From contig NZ_FNGW01000013.1 of assembly GCF_900103615.1 (NCBI RefSeq), positions 1-64,000 on the forward strand: a DNA stretch of 64,000 nt. Reading direction: 5' to 3'. Below, piece after piece: positions 17,881 to 27,699 of the stretch. Source of the stretch: Romboutsia lituseburensis DSM 797. Its GTDB lineage: Bacteria; Bacillota; Clostridia; Peptostreptococcales; Peptostreptococcaceae. A model generated the notes under the pieces. It did not search any database. It was given only the letters and a program-made list of their open reading frames with translations, and was not told the origin of the DNA. The stretch's first letter is position 1; every line of letters begins with the position of its first letter. The position numbers and the translations under genes were made by a program.

Positions 17881-17976
17881 CTAGAATAAATTGCCTTTAG
17901 TCTTGCTAATATAATGACAATGCTCTAAAATATATAAGTATATAGATATTATTATGTTATTTAGGGAGGCAATGTC

Positions 17977-19092
17977 ATGATAAATAAGCAAAGACTTATA
18001 GATGAATTTTTAGAATTAGTACAAATAGATAGTCCATCTTCACATGAGGGGGAAGTAGCAAAGGTTTTAGTTAAAAAGCTTGAGGAAATCGGTTGTGAAG
18101 TTGTGATAGATGAAGCTGGCGTAAAAGCTGGTGGAGAAACTGGTAATGTTATAGCAACATTAAAAGGAAACAGAGAAGGTAAAAAATTATTATTTAGCTC
18201 ACACATGGATACAGTTAGCCCAGGTGTAGGAATAAAACCTATAATAGATGAAGCTAAAGGTATAATAAAGAGTGATGGGACTACAGTATTAGGTTCTGAT
18301 GATAAAGCTGGTATAGCAGCTATATTAGAAGCATTAAGAAATCTTAAAGAAAATGATATTAAGCATCCTGACATACAAGTTGTATTCTCAATATGGGAAG
18401 AAGGCGGTTTATTTGGAGCTAAGTACTTAGATTATTCTAAGCTAAATGCTGAATATGCATTTGTATTAGATAGTGGTGGATCTCCAGGAGAAATAATAAT
18501 TCAAGCACCTGCTCAAGATGTTATAAATGTTAAAATAACAGGAAAACCAGCTCATGCAGGTCTTGAGCCAGAAAATGGAATAAGTTCAATAATGGTAGCT
18601 TCTAGAGCAATAGAAAATATGAAGTTATTAAGAATAGATGAAGAAACTACTGCTAATGTAGGTATAGTTAAAGGTGGAATAGCAACTAATATAGTTATGC
18701 CAGAATTAGAAGTAGTAGCAGAAGCAAGAAGTTTAAGCGAAGAAAAATTAGATGCTCAAACTAATCATATGGTAGAAACATTCAAAAAGGCTGCTGAAGA
18801 ATTTGGAGCTAAAATAGAAATAGAAACTAATAGAGCATATGCACCTTTCACTGTAGAAGAAAATGATGAAATAGTTGCACTTGCTAAAAAAGCTTTCTCT
18901 AACATGAAAATAGAAGGACACACAGCTTCTACAGGAGGAGGAAGTGATACAAATATATTAAATAAAAATGGAATCAAAGCAGTTAACTTAGGTATAGGTA
19001 TGAAAAATGCTCATACATTAGAAGAGTATATAGCTATAGAAGACTTAGTTAATTCTGCAATAATGGTTTCAGAATTAATAAAAGAAGCATAA
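17977..19092 (+). CDS. M20-family metallopeptidase (PepT-like)
   Basis: A 371-residue di-zinc aminopeptidase-type enzyme. Ligand motifs are SSHMDTVSPG (about residue 73), GSDDKAGIAA (about 108), the catalytic glutamates in EEGGLFGA (about 143), VLDSGG, and the late His in KNAHTLEEYI. A dimerization domain (GKPAHAG and onward) sits between. It is similar to tripeptidase T-like or YqjE-like proteins; exact substrate is not readable. GGGAGGC before the ATG. A monocistronic gene with a strong terminator. Confidence 0.88.
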   Translation: MINKQRLIDEFLELVQIDSPSSHEGEVAKVLVKKLEEIGCEVVIDEAGVKAGGETGNVIATLKGNREGKKLLFSSHMDTVSPGVGIKPIIDEAKGIIKSDGTTVLGSDDKAGIAAILEALRNLKENDIKHPDIQVVFSIWEEGGLFGAKYLDYSKLNAEYAFVLDSGGSPGEIIIQAPAQDVINVKITGKPAHAGLEPENGISSIMVASRAIENMKLLRIDEETTANVGIVKGGIATNIVMPELEVVAEARSLSEEKLDAQTNHMVETFKKAAEEFGAKIEIETNRAYAPFTVEENDEIVALAKKAFSNMKIEGHTASTGGGSDTNILNKNGIKAVNLGIGMKNAHTLEEYIAIEDLVNSAIMVSELIKEA

Positions 19093-19115
19093 TATTATAT
19101 AAATATTGTATAATA

Positions 19116-19147
19116 AAAAATCACCTAGCAGTTGCTAGGTGATTTTT
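19116..19147 (+). terminator. Terminator after the M20 peptidase gene
   Basis: AAAAATCACCTAGCA pairs perfectly with TGCTAGGTGATTTTT around a two-base loop. Confidence 0.85.
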
Positions 19148-19327
19148 CACGTTTATAAGGATTGATAATCGGTATTAAGAGTAAAATGTATCCATTACCA
19201 GATGAAATTAGTTTTTTGGTTAAATTATCAAACAATGGATATAAGTTTAAGAGTGAATAAAATATTAGAAAAATCTAAATCTAATATAAAAATTAAATTT
19301 TAATTTGCAATAATGGAGGATATTAAA

Positions 19328-20224
19328 TTGGAGACAAGATATGATGAAGCTAATAAAGTAACAATACAATCAATAATATGGAATATTATTTTAACATTTA
19401 TTAAGATAGTTGCAGGAGTATTAGGTAAATCTAGTGCGATGATTGCAGATGGATTACATTCTGCATCAGATATAATAAGCTCAGTCGGAGTATTAATAGG
19501 AAATTATATATCATCTACACCTCATGATAAAGAGCATAACTATGGACATGAAAAAGCTGAAACTTTGGTATCATTTGTACTATCATTACTACTTATATTT
19601 GTATCATTAACAATAGGTTTTGAAGCAGTTAAATCTTTATTTAACCTAGATAAACTTCAAGTTCCTACAGTTTTACCATTGATAGTTTCTGTGATATCTG
19701 TATTGATAAAAGAGTATCAGTATAGAATAACAATTAAGGTAGCTAAAAAAATAAATTCACCAGCATTAAAAGCAGATGCATGGCATCATAGATCGGATGC
19801 ATTATCATCAGTAGCAGCATTTATAGGAATAGGTGGATCTATGTTAGGATTTAAGGCATTAGACCCACTAGCATCTGTGGCAGTAGCATTATTTGTAGCC
19901 AAGGTTGGAGCAGATATACTTAAAAGTTCAGTAAATGAACTTATGGATTTATCAGTAGACGATGAACAGACACAACAAATTAAGCAAATAGCGAAAGAAA
20001 CAAAAGGAGTTTTGAATTTAGGTGATATGAAAACAAGAAAACATGGCGCTATGGCATACGTAGATTTAACTATTTGCGTGGATGGAAACTTAACAGTTAG
20101 AGATGGCCATGATATTGCTCATATGTTAGAAAAGCATATAATTAACGATATGGAGTTTGTAAAAGGGATAACTGTGCATGTTGAACCATGTAACAATTGC
20201 CTAGGAAATATGTGTATTAAATAA
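19328..20224 (+). CDS. Cation diffusion facilitator (CDF) efflux protein
   Basis: A 298-residue protein with about six membrane helices and a cytoplasmic C-terminal domain. Metal-site motifs DGLHSASD (helix 2) and DAWHHRSDALSS (helix 5) are those of zinc, iron, cobalt or manganese exporters. The C-terminal end has PCNNCLGNMC, three cysteines that could bind metal, which is not universal in the family. The TTG at 19328 is preferred because GGAGG at 19315-19319 lies 8 bases upstream. An ATG at 19313 overlaps this site and has none of its own. No known metal riboswitch motif was seen upstream. Confidence 0.88.
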   Translation: METRYDEANKVTIQSIIWNIILTFIKIVAGVLGKSSAMIADGLHSASDIISSVGVLIGNYISSTPHDKEHNYGHEKAETLVSFVLSLLLIFVSLTIGFEAVKSLFNLDKLQVPTVLPLIVSVISVLIKEYQYRITIKVAKKINSPALKADAWHHRSDALSSVAAFIGIGGSMLGFKALDPLASVAVALFVAKVGADILKSSVNELMDLSVDDEQTQQIKQIAKETKGVLNLGDMKTRKHGAMAYVDLTICVDGNLTVRDGHDIAHMLEKHIINDMEFVKGITVHVEPCNNCLGNMCIK

Positions 20225-20231
20225 TTACATC

Positions 20232-20260
20232 TTACAAAATCCTTAGAAAAGTAATATAAT
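20232..20260 (+). promoter_or_regulatory. Sigma-A-type promoter
   Basis: TTACAA (20232-20237), 17-base spacer and TATAAT (20255-20260). It lies 36 bases before the next gene. Confidence 0.6.
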
Positions 20261-20295
20261 TATTCTATAATTATATAGCTAAAGGGGGGAATTTA

Positions 20296-21105
20296 ATGGC
20301 TAAAAAGAGAAAAATCAAAAAAAGTATGCTGTTTGCAATAGGACTGGTATTATTTTTTATAATATATTTTGTGACATTTAACTTTGCGAGTAAGATGGAA
20401 GTTACAAAATCAGATCCAGTTGAATCAGAAAATCAAGAAGAAGATACTAGACCATTAATAAACCAAATAAGTACAAAAGAAAAAATATATCTATCTCACA
20501 AAGATAGAGAGAGTGTAAGAGTAGAATCTGAATACTGGGAGAAAGTTAAAGTATTATTTAGTGAGTTTTCTAAAATTAGAAAGCCTGGATCATACGATCC
20601 TATATACAGTGGGCATTCTGATGATGGTGTAAGATTTTCTACAGATTTAAATTATTTTAGAGTTTATACAGTTAGTAAAGAAGAGTACTATAAGGTTCCT
20701 GTAGAAACTAAAAATGAACTTGAAAAATTATTAGGCGAAAGTATATACTTATCATTTGATTTTGTAAAACAATATAAAAGTTGGAAAACTGTAGAAATAA
20801 GCTATAATAATGATGTTAAAAAGGTTCATAAATGGAAATTTGATGATCTTTCTTATAAAATGGGATCTAAAAGAATTGTAGGAAAAGTTCAACCAGAAAA
20901 AAGTAAAGAAAGAAGTAAGTATAATTTTAAAATATCTATCCATGGAGAGTATTATGATACTACTATAGAAACTATGGGTAAAGATTATGTGAAAATTACT
21001 GCAGGTTCAGGTAAAGAGAAAGCACAAGCTTATTATGAAGTTCACACAGCTTTATATGATTATTTACTAAATGATATTTTTGAGCTTGAATCTACTAAAA
21101 AATAA
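20296..21105 (+). CDS. Membrane-anchored protein of unknown function
   Basis: A 269-residue protein not recognised. It has a Lys/Arg-rich start (MAKKRKIKKS), one hydrophobic segment at about 11-30, an acidic linker (ESENQEEDTRP), and an extracellular part rich in Lys, Tyr and beta-type sequence (YYKVPVETKNELEKLLGESIYLSFD). This suggests a type II membrane anchor with one outer domain. GGGGGG ribosome site before the ATG and its own promoter at 20232. It shares a two-way terminator with convergent murC. No catalytic motif is visible. Confidence 0.65.
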   Translation: MAKKRKIKKSMLFAIGLVLFFIIYFVTFNFASKMEVTKSDPVESENQEEDTRPLINQISTKEKIYLSHKDRESVRVESEYWEKVKVLFSEFSKIRKPGSYDPIYSGHSDDGVRFSTDLNYFRVYTVSKEEYYKVPVETKNELEKLLGESIYLSFDFVKQYKSWKTVEISYNNDVKKVHKWKFDDLSYKMGSKRIVGKVQPEKSKERSKYNFKISIHGEYYDTTIETMGKDYVKITAGSGKEKAQAYYEVHTALYDYLLNDIFELESTKK

Positions 21106-21150
21106 AAAAGAGTATAAGTAGTAATTATTTTAACTACTTATACTCTTTTT
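21105..21150. terminator. Bidirectional terminator
   Basis: An 18-bp stem, AAAAAGAGTATAAGTAGT with its complement at 21133-21150, lies between the convergent unknown gene (+) and murC (-). Confidence 0.85.
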
Positions 21151-21164
21151 ATTTATTTTAAAAT

Positions 21165-22520
21165 TTATTTTTTCTCTACTAAATCTTCAGCAACTTTATA
21201 TATTGGACCAGCACCAGCTGTTATAACTAAATCATTAGGTTTTATGTTGTCACGAAGATAATCTACTATATCTTCAAACTTGCTTATATAACATACATCT
21301 ACATGATTTTGATATAATTTTTCAACTAAGTCTTTTGAATGGATATCTCCAGGATCATTTTCTCTAGCTGCATATATGTCAGTTATTATAACTTTATCAG
21401 CAGAATAGAATGCTTCAGAGAACTCATTTAAAAGAGATTTAGTTCTAGTGTAAGTGTGAGGTTGGAATATACACCATAAATTAGCTTTTTTCATCTTTTT
21501 AGCAGCAGACAAAGTAGCCTTTAGTTCAGTTGGATGATGAGCATAATCATCAACAACTAAAGCATCGTTGTAATTTCCTTTTACCTCGAATCTTCTACCA
21601 ACACCACTATAAGATTTTATATTATCTCTTATAAGTTCTAAGTCAATTGAAGACACATAAGCAGTAAGTATAGCTGCAGTTGCATTATATATATTATGAA
21701 GTCCAGGAACTGAAAGTTCAAATGCTCCTAAATTTTCACCTTTAAATTCTAACTCAAATATACCATGGCCATTTTCATTAAAATCTATATTTTTTATTAC
21801 TGCATCATTATCAGTATTTCTTCCATATTTTACAATACTAGCTTTTACATCATGTAAAATATCAGCAGTATTTTCATCATCGCCATTAATTATAAAATAT
21901 CCATCCTTTGGAAGTAATTTTCCAAATTTATTGAAAGAAGCTTTTATTTCATCTAGTCCAGAGAAGTAATCTAAATGGTCTTCTTCGATATTTAATACTA
22001 TAGAAATCTTAGGGTTAAAGTTTAAGAAACTATCAACATACTCACAAGCTTCAGTTATGAAGTGATCAGAGTTACCTATTTTAACATTACCACCTATAGT
22101 ACTTAAGTTTCCTCCAACTAATATAGTTGGGTCTAAGTCTGCATACTGGAATATAGTAGACAACATAGATGTTGTTGATGTTTTTCCGTGAGTTCCAGAT
22201 ACTGCAATTGAGTTTTTATACTCTCTCATTATTTGGCCTAAGAAAGCCGCTCTATTCATCGTAAGTTTATTTTTTTCTTTAGCAGCAACAAGCTCTTCAT
22301 TATCATCATGTACAGCTGCAGTATATACAACCATATCTACATTATCAGATATATGCTCTTTTTTATGACCTAAGAATATATTAGCACCTTGAGATCTAAG
22401 TTTATCTAGTAAATATGATTCATTCGCATCTGAACCAGATACTTTATAACCTTTATTAAGGCATATTTCAGCTAAAGCACTCATGCTTATACCGCCAATT
22501 CCAATGAAATGTATATTCAT
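21165..22520 (-). CDS. murC: UDP-N-acetylmuramate--L-alanine ligase
   Basis: A 451-residue Mur ligase that adds L-alanine to UDP-MurNAc in the cytoplasm. N-terminal nucleotide loop [18 protein letters not shown] loop [12 protein letters not shown] (about residue 106), [19 protein letters not shown] and the C-terminal [11 protein letters not shown] are visible. AAGGTGG lies before the ATG. It is one of three minus-strand genes here, divergent from purR with a 222-base gap that holds TGGTATAAT at 22572-22580, a candidate extended -10 pointing to purR. Confidence 0.95.
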   Translation of the reverse strand: MNIHFIGIGGISMSALAEICLNKGYKVSGSDANESYLLDKLRSQGANIFLGHKKEHISDNVDMVVYTAAVHDDNEELVAAKEKNKLTMNRAAFLGQIMREYKNSIAVSGTHGKTSTTSMLSTIFQYADLDPTILVGGNLSTIGGNVKIGNSDHFITEACEYVDSFLNFNPKISIVLNIEEDHLDYFSGLDEIKASFNKFGKLLPKDGYFIINGDDENTADILHDVKASIVKYGRNTDNDAVIKNIDFNENGHGIFELEFKGENLGAFELSVPGLHNIYNATAAILTAYVSSIDLELIRDNIKSYSGVGRRFEVKGNYNDALVVDDYAHHPTELKATLSAAKKMKKANLWCIFQPHTYTRTKSLLNEFSEAFYSADKVIITDIYAARENDPGDIHSKDLVEKLYQNHVDVCYISKFEDIVDYLRDNIKPNDLVITAGAGPIYKVAEDLVEKK

Positions 22521-22742
22521 AATAAAACCACCTTTCTTTTTAATTAAGTCCTACAATATGAACTATGTTTGTGGTATAATAGTATAATGTTCAATATTTT
22601 ATGGTAAATATACATATACTAAACTATATATATAATATATTAAAAAACTAATTAAAACATAACCAATATTATATCATAATACATATAGTTATGCATCAGT
22701 TAGTTTAACGGATAAATACTACACTTGTAGGAGGGAAATTCA

Positions 22743-23621
22743 ATGAAATTCAAAAGAACGGAGAGAATTGGAGCTATAGTAAAAATACTATCTGATAATC
22801 CAAATAAAATATTTACACTAAGTTACTTTACAAACCAATTTAATGCAGCAAAATCTACAATAAGTGAAGATTTAATAGTTGTTAAAAACGTTTTCGAAAA
22901 ATTAGAACTGGGAAAAGTAATAACAATATCGGGAGCTGCAGGTGGAGTTAAATATATACCTAAAACATCTAAGGCAGAAAATGAAGAATTTTTAATGGAA
23001 TTATGTGAAAAAATTAGTGACAAAACAAGAATTTTATCTGGAGGATTTTTATATCTAATAGATTTAATATATGATCCAAGTATAGCCGCAAAAATAGGTA
23101 AAATATTTGCATCAAATATAGATTATGCAGAAGCAGATTATGTAGTTACTATGGAGACTAAAGGAATTCCGATGGCATTAATGACAGCAAAAGCTATGAA
23201 TTTACCATTAGTTATAATAAGAAAAGACATAAAAGTGTCAGAAGGTCCGACGCTTAGCATGACATATGTGAATGGAAATTCAAAAGTAGAAAGCATGAGT
23301 TTACCAAGAAAAGCTTTAAAATCTAATAGTAAAGTTATATTAATAGATGACTTTATGAGAGGTGGAGGAACTATAAAGGGTATGATGGATCTTATGACTG
23401 AATTTGGGGCAGAAGTTATAGGAACAGGAGTATTCATATCAACTATGGAGCCAGAAGCAAAGATGGTAAAAGATTACATATCTTTAATTCAGTTAGATGT
23501 AAATGGAGATATTATAACAGTTGAACCTAACTTAAAAACATTTAAAGATGAATATAAAAATGAGGATTTAGAAGGGATATCGGAGATTGACAATATATTA
23601 GATGAAGATGAAGAAGAATAA
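22743..23621 (+). CDS. purR: Purine operon repressor
   Basis: A 292-residue repressor of the Bacillus type: an N-terminal winged helix (RTERIGAIVKILSDNP, then FNAAKSTISEDLIVVK) fused to a phosphoribosyltransferase-fold domain with the PRPP motif VILIDDFMRGGGT (about residues 198-210). PRPP binding relieves repression of purine genes. Here it sits just upstream of spoVG-glmU-prs, and prs makes PRPP, so sensor and supplier are neighbours. An acidic C-terminal tail (ILDEDEEE) is present. AGGAGGG ribosome site. Confidence 0.92.
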   Translation: MKFKRTERIGAIVKILSDNPNKIFTLSYFTNQFNAAKSTISEDLIVVKNVFEKLELGKVITISGAAGGVKYIPKTSKAENEEFLMELCEKISDKTRILSGGFLYLIDLIYDPSIAAKIGKIFASNIDYAEADYVVTMETKGIPMALMTAKAMNLPLVIIRKDIKVSEGPTLSMTYVNGNSKVESMSLPRKALKSNSKVILIDDFMRGGGTIKGMMDLMTEFGAEVIGTGVFISTMEPEAKMVKDYISLIQLDVNGDIITVEPNLKTFKDEYKNEDLEGISEIDNILDEDEEE

Positions 23622-23654
23622 TCCTACAAAAAATAATAAATTTTTAAAAATAAA

Positions 23655-23681
23655 AAAGGATATTGAAAACATTCATAGAAT
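23655..23681 (+). promoter_or_regulatory. Sigma-H promoter of spoVG
   Basis: AAAGGATAT (23655-23663), an 11-base spacer and ATAGAAT (23675-23681) fit the sigma-H consensus RnAGGAwWW-N11-RnnGAAT at every defined position. spoVG is the classical sigma-H gene of Bacillus. The gap to the ATG is about 60 bases. Confidence 0.85.
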
Positions 23682-23749
23682 TATATAAAAAAACAGTCTA
23701 ATATTAAATATATTAATTTGTCAAAACTTAAAAGGGGGATATAAAAGGT

Positions 23750-24028
23750 ATGAAGATAACTGACGTAAGAGTAAGAAAGATAACTGATGAAGGAAAGATG
23801 AAATGTATAGTTTCATTAACATTCGACAACCTATTTGTTGTACATGATATAAAGGTTATAGAAGGTCACAATGGACTATTCATAGCTATGCCAAGCAGAA
23901 AAGTTGGGGAAGGGAATTTCAGAGATATAGCTCATCCGATAAATGCGGAAATGAGACAAGTACTAGAAGATGCAGTTTTAAAAGCATATCATGAAGCAGT
24001 AGCTCAATTAGAAGTTGCAGCTGAATAA
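23750..24028 (+). CDS. spoVG: SpoVG, RNA/DNA-binding regulator
   Basis: A 92-residue SpoVG protein, start [11 protein letters not shown] and [13 protein letters not shown] are family landmarks. SpoVG binds nucleic acids and affects septation, sporulation and envelope genes. A short, conserved, highly expressed gene with AAGGGGG before the ATG. It has its own sigma-H promoter and terminator (24058-24084). A Spo0A-box-like TTTGTCAAA (8/9) lies in its leader at 23717-23725. Confidence 0.96.
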   Translation: MKITDVRVRKITDEGKMKCIVSLTFDNLFVVHDIKVIEGHNGLFIAMPSRKVGEGNFRDIAHPINAEMRQVLEDAVLKAYHEAVAQLEVAAE

Positions 24029-24057
24029 TTATTATATAAATTAAGATGACAAATTGC

Positions 24058-24084
24058 AAGAGTCGAACTATTCGGCTCTTTTTT
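24058..24084 (+). terminator. Terminator after spoVG
   Basis: AAGAGTCGAA pairs with TTCGGCTCTT around CTA, followed by more T. Confidence 0.85.
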
Positions 24085-24249
24085 GTGCTTAAAATTTTTG
24101 TAATAATGTATACTTTTATGTAAAAAAGTGCTATATTAATTAGTGATGACAAAGACATTGTATACAAACAATAAAATTTACATAATATAGATATATAGGA
24201 AATAATAACAGAAAAAATAACATAGAAACACGAAGATAGGAGTGGGGAC

Positions 24250-25623
24250 ATGAACTTTAAAGCTGTAATCCTTGCTGCAGGCAAGGGAACAAGAATGAAG
24301 TCTAAATTTCCAAAAGTAATACATCAAGTATGTGGAAAAGAAATGGTTAACCATGTAATAGACGTATGTAAAAAATCAGGAGTTAATGATATAGTAACTA
24401 TATTAGGTCATGAAAGTGATGTAGTAAAAGAAAGATTGCCTGAAAATACTATGATAGCAATGCAAACTGAACAATTAGGAACAGGTCATGCTGTTATAAT
24501 GGCTAAAGAATATATAAATGATGAAGATACAATAGTAGTATTATGCGGAGACACACCTTTAGTTAAAGAAGAAACTTTAAAAAGATTATTTGACTATCAC
24601 ATAAATCATGGATATCATGCAACTGTACTTACAACAGAAGTTGCCAACCCAACAGGATACGGAAGAATAATAAGAGATGAAAATAAAGATTTACTTAAAA
24701 TAGTAGAACAAAAAGATGCTAATGAAGAAGAAAAGAATGCAAAAGAGATAAACTCAGGAATATATTGTTTTAATGGAAAGAGTTTAAGAGAATCTTTAGA
24801 TTTATTAGATAACAATAATGCTCAAGGAGAATACTATTTAACAGACACTATAAAAATAATGAGAGATAAAGGTCAAAAAGTAGGAGCTTTCAATGGTTCA
24901 ACAATAGAAGAACTAATGGGAGTAAATTCAAGAGTAGAACTTTCAAGAGCCGAAGAAATAATGAGAAGAAGAATAAATGAATCTCACATGGTAAATGGAG
25001 TTACTATAATAGATGTAAATTCAACATATATAGAAGCTAATGTTGAAATAGGAAATGACACTATAGTATATCCAGGAGCAATGCTAAAAGGAACAACAAA
25101 AATAGGATCAAGTTGTACAGTTGGTATGAACTCATGTATAACAAATTCACAAATTGGTGATTATACAGAAGTAATAAACTCAACTATAATAGATAGTAAA
25201 GTTGGAGAAAATACAACAGTTGGTCCATATGCATATTTAAGACCAAAGAGTAACATAGGAAACAATGTTAAGATAGGAGACTTCGTAGAAGTTAAAAATG
25301 CTACAATAGAAGATAATTCAAAAGCATCACATCTTTCATATATTGGAGATGCTCATGTTGGTAAAAATGTTAACATAGGATGTGGAGTAGTATTTGTAAA
25401 CTACGATGGAAAAAATAAATTTAAATCTGTAGTTAAGGATGGAGCATTTATAGGCTCAAATTCTAATTTAGTTGCGCCGGTAACAGTAGAAGAAAAAGGA
25501 TATGTAGCTACAGGTTCAACTATAACAGATGATGTTCCTAAGTCAGCATTAGCAATAGCTAGACAAAGACAGGTCATCAAAGAAGGTTGGGTAGAGAATA
25601 AAGATCAAAAAGATAAAAAGTAG
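24250..25623 (+). CDS. glmU: Bifunctional GlmU: GlcN-1-P acetyltransferase / GlcNAc-1-P uridylyltransferase
   Basis: A 457-residue enzyme making UDP-GlcNAc for peptidoglycan. The N-terminal pyrophosphorylase has LAAGKGTRMKSKFPK (residues 7-21) and LCGDTPL (about 99). The C-terminal half (from about 250) is a left-handed beta helix of hexapeptide repeats (IGSSCTVG, VGENTTVGPYAYLRP) with the acetyltransferase region NYDGKNKF. Full length. Upstream of prs, as in Bacillus. Confidence 0.96.
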   Translation: MNFKAVILAAGKGTRMKSKFPKVIHQVCGKEMVNHVIDVCKKSGVNDIVTILGHESDVVKERLPENTMIAMQTEQLGTGHAVIMAKEYINDEDTIVVLCGDTPLVKEETLKRLFDYHINHGYHATVLTTEVANPTGYGRIIRDENKDLLKIVEQKDANEEEKNAKEINSGIYCFNGKSLRESLDLLDNNNAQGEYYLTDTIKIMRDKGQKVGAFNGSTIEELMGVNSRVELSRAEEIMRRRINESHMVNGVTIIDVNSTYIEANVEIGNDTIVYPGAMLKGTTKIGSSCTVGMNSCITNSQIGDYTEVINSTIIDSKVGENTTVGPYAYLRPKSNIGNNVKIGDFVEVKNATIEDNSKASHLSYIGDAHVGKNVNIGCGVVFVNYDGKNKFKSVVKDGAFIGSNSNLVAPVTVEEKGYVATGSTITDDVPKSALAIARQRQVIKEGWVENKDQKDKK

Positions 25624-25710
25624 CAACTAACAAGCTTATTATTTTCAAGCAAATAGCTTTGAATTTTTAATAAATATAACCAATGTTTTAAAATTTTCGG
25701 GAGGATAAAA

Positions 25711-26661
25711 ATGAACACTAGCGGAAGCGAAATCAAAATACTTGCAGGAAATTCATCAAAAGAATTAGCTCAAAAGATAGCTGATCACATAGGAGTACCA
25801 GTAGCAGATTGTGAAGTTGGAACTTTTAGTGACGGGGAAATAAGCGTAAACATAACTGAAACAGTAAGAGGTTGTGATGTTTTCGTTGTTCAATCAACTA
25901 ATAGTCCAGTAAATGATAATTTAATGGAATTATTAATAATGATAGATGCATTAAGAAGAGCATCAGCAGGAAGGGTAACTGCAGTTATTCCTTACTACGG
26001 ATATGCAAGACAAGATAGAAAAGCTAAGGCAAGAGATCCAATCACAGCAAAATTAGTTGCAAACTTAATTACAGCTGCAGGAGCAGATAGAGTTTTAACA
26101 ATGGATTTACATGCAGCTCAGATACAAGGATACTTCGATATACCACTAGATCATTTACAAGGTGGAAATATATTAGCAGATTACTTCAACACTAAGAACA
26201 TAGAAGATTTAGTTGTAGTATCTCCTGATTTAGGAAGTGTTACAAGATCTAGAAAATTTGCTAATGGATTAGACGGAGATGTTCCAATAGCTATAATAGA
26301 CAAGAGAAGACCTAAGGCTAACGTATGTGAAGTAATGAACATAATAGGTGATGTTAAAGGTAAAAATGTTATATTATTAGACGATATGATAGATACAGCT
26401 GGTACTATAGTTAATGCAGCTAATGCACTTAAAGAATTTGGTGCTAAAGATGTATATGCTTGTTGTACTCATGGTGTATTATCAGGTCCTGCTATAGAAA
26501 GAATAGAAGGTTCTGCTATAGATGAGTTAATAGTACTTGATACTATACAACTTCCAGAAGAAAAGAAAATAGATAAGATTCAAGTAAAAACAGTTGCTCC
26601 TTTATTTGGGGATGCTATAAAGAAAATATTCGCTAATGAATCAGTTAGTAAATTATTCTAA
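25711..26661 (+). CDS. prs: Ribose-phosphate pyrophosphokinase (PRPP synthetase)
   Basis: A 316-residue enzyme that makes PRPP from ribose 5-phosphate and [17 protein letters not shown] (about 132), [16 protein letters not shown] and the ribose phosphate loop [11 protein letters not shown] (about 222) are visible. GGGAGG lies before the ATG. A strong terminator follows, which separates it from the pilus locus. PRPP feeds purR sensing, and also pncB at 8166. Confidence 0.96.
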   Translation: MNTSGSEIKILAGNSSKELAQKIADHIGVPVADCEVGTFSDGEISVNITETVRGCDVFVVQSTNSPVNDNLMELLIMIDALRRASAGRVTAVIPYYGYARQDRKAKARDPITAKLVANLITAAGADRVLTMDLHAAQIQGYFDIPLDHLQGGNILADYFNTKNIEDLVVVSPDLGSVTRSRKFANGLDGDVPIAIIDKRRPKANVCEVMNIIGDVKGKNVILLDDMIDTAGTIVNAANALKEFGAKDVYACCTHGVLSGPAIERIEGSAIDELIVLDTIQLPEEKKIDKIQVKTVAPLFGDAIKKIFANESVSKLF

Positions 26662-26670
26662 TTAAAGTTA

Positions 26671-26704
26671 AAATGCACATTATTTTATATAATGTGCATT
26701 TTTT
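26671..26704 (+). terminator. Terminator after prs
   Basis: AAATGCACATTAT pairs with ATAATGTGCATTT (13 bp) around five bases, followed by further T. Confidence 0.85.
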
Positions 26705-26997
26705 ATGCAATAGAAGAAGTAGTTGGCACATGAGAGATAAAACCTACGTGGTTATCTAAGGTAAGTAAAAATTTTATTTATAAGATTGTTTCATATGTAA
26801 CATTAATACTGTAATTAGTATAAAGTTTATATAAAGATATGAAAATGTAAAATTTTAATAGATTGATCAAAATACTTAAAGTGCTCATGGCTTATATATA
26901 AACTATGAGCCTTTTAATATAATATAAAACTCAAAATAATAAAGTGTGTTATTATTTAAATAAATTAAATATATAGTTAATAGGGGTGGTTGATAAA
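26705..26997 (+). other. Leader region of the first pilin gene
   Basis: A gap of about 290 bases. It holds a stem-loop at 26883-26910 (GCTCATGG with CTATGAGC) followed by CTTTTAATAT, a weak terminator shape that could attenuate a leader transcript. A weaker hairpin is at about 26735-26757. No c-di-GMP aptamer core or T-box core was found. Confidence 0.4.
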
Positions 26998-27594
26998 ATG
27001 ATACATAAGATCAAAAATAAAAAGGGATTTACGCTAGTTGAGTTATTAGTAGTAATAGCAATAATAGGAATATTAGCAGTATTAGCAGTGCCAAGTTTAT
27101 TTAAATCAATAGGAAAAGCTAAAATTTCTGATGTAGAAGCAGATTATTCTGCAATAAAAAGTGCAGTTTTAGCTGAATATGTAGAAAATGGACAATTACC
27201 ATATGAAATAGCAAATCAAAGTTTTATAGATAAATACATAGATGGGGGATCTACAAAAACTCCATTAGGAGGATATTATCATATAGTTCCAGATTATACT
27301 TACAAATCTGGAGAACAAGACAAGCCATATATAAATTTTGGAGGATGGGAATACGATAAAGAAAGCAAAGAATTTAAATATATAGAACCAGGTGAATTGC
27401 AAAATAAATTTAAAGCTATTTTGGCCTTAAGACCATATAAAGCTAATTCAAATGAAATAGAAGAACATTCTAAGCTTACAGAGTCTCAATTCCATCAGTT
27501 AGGAAGAGATTTAGGATATCAAAATATATTTTTAAGTAATAAAGACTTTAAAAAATATGGAATGGAAATATATTTAGGGTTAATAGACAAATAG
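26998..27594 (+). CDS. Type IV pilin, PilA-like, first of a tandem pair
   Basis: A 198-residue prepilin. After a basic leader (MIHKIKNKKG) the class III signal G/FTLVE, with Glu at mature position 5, and a hydrophobic helix (LLVVIAIIGILAVLAVPSLF) follow. The body has no paired cysteines. The first 40 residues are nearly identical to the pilin at 27880 while the globular part differs. This suggests an alternative or minor subunit. The ATG at 26998 follows AGGGGTGG by 8 bases; a GTG at 26986 lies within the ribosome site. It does not lie behind the c-di-GMP riboswitch and no clear terminator separates it from the riboswitch promoter. Confidence 0.88.
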   Translation: MIHKIKNKKGFTLVELLVVIAIIGILAVLAVPSLFKSIGKAKISDVEADYSAIKSAVLAEYVENGQLPYEIANQSFIDKYIDGGSTKTPLGGYYHIVPDYTYKSGEQDKPYINFGGWEYDKESKEFKYIEPGELQNKFKAILALRPYKANSNEIEEHSKLTESQFHQLGRDLGYQNIFLSNKDFKKYGMEIYLGLIDK

Positions 27595-27663
27595 TTAAAA
27601 TATACACAAAAATAATAAAAGTTTTAAAATTAAATCATTTTAAATGTAATTAAAGTATATTAA

Positions 27664-27693
27664 TTGACAAACCATATTTTGGTACAATATAAT
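27664..27693 (+). promoter_or_regulatory. Sigma-A promoter of the pilA riboswitch transcript
   Basis: TTGACA at 27664-27669, 18-base spacer and TATAAT at 27688-27693, both consensus. Transcription should start near 27700, just before the aptamer. Confidence 0.85.
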
Positions 27694-27699
27694 TATACT

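Noticed and set aside
19186-19260. 24-codon frame before the cation efflux gene, with a TATCCATT/AATGGATA inverted repeat
   Set aside because: No ribosome site and no recognisable product. The repeat is spaced widely and could be chance in AT-rich DNA. Known metal riboswitch cores were looked for and not seen.
24110-24170. GTATAC palindromes before glmU as an operator
   Set aside because: Short AT-rich palindromes with no matching regulator in the window and no clear relation to a promoter.
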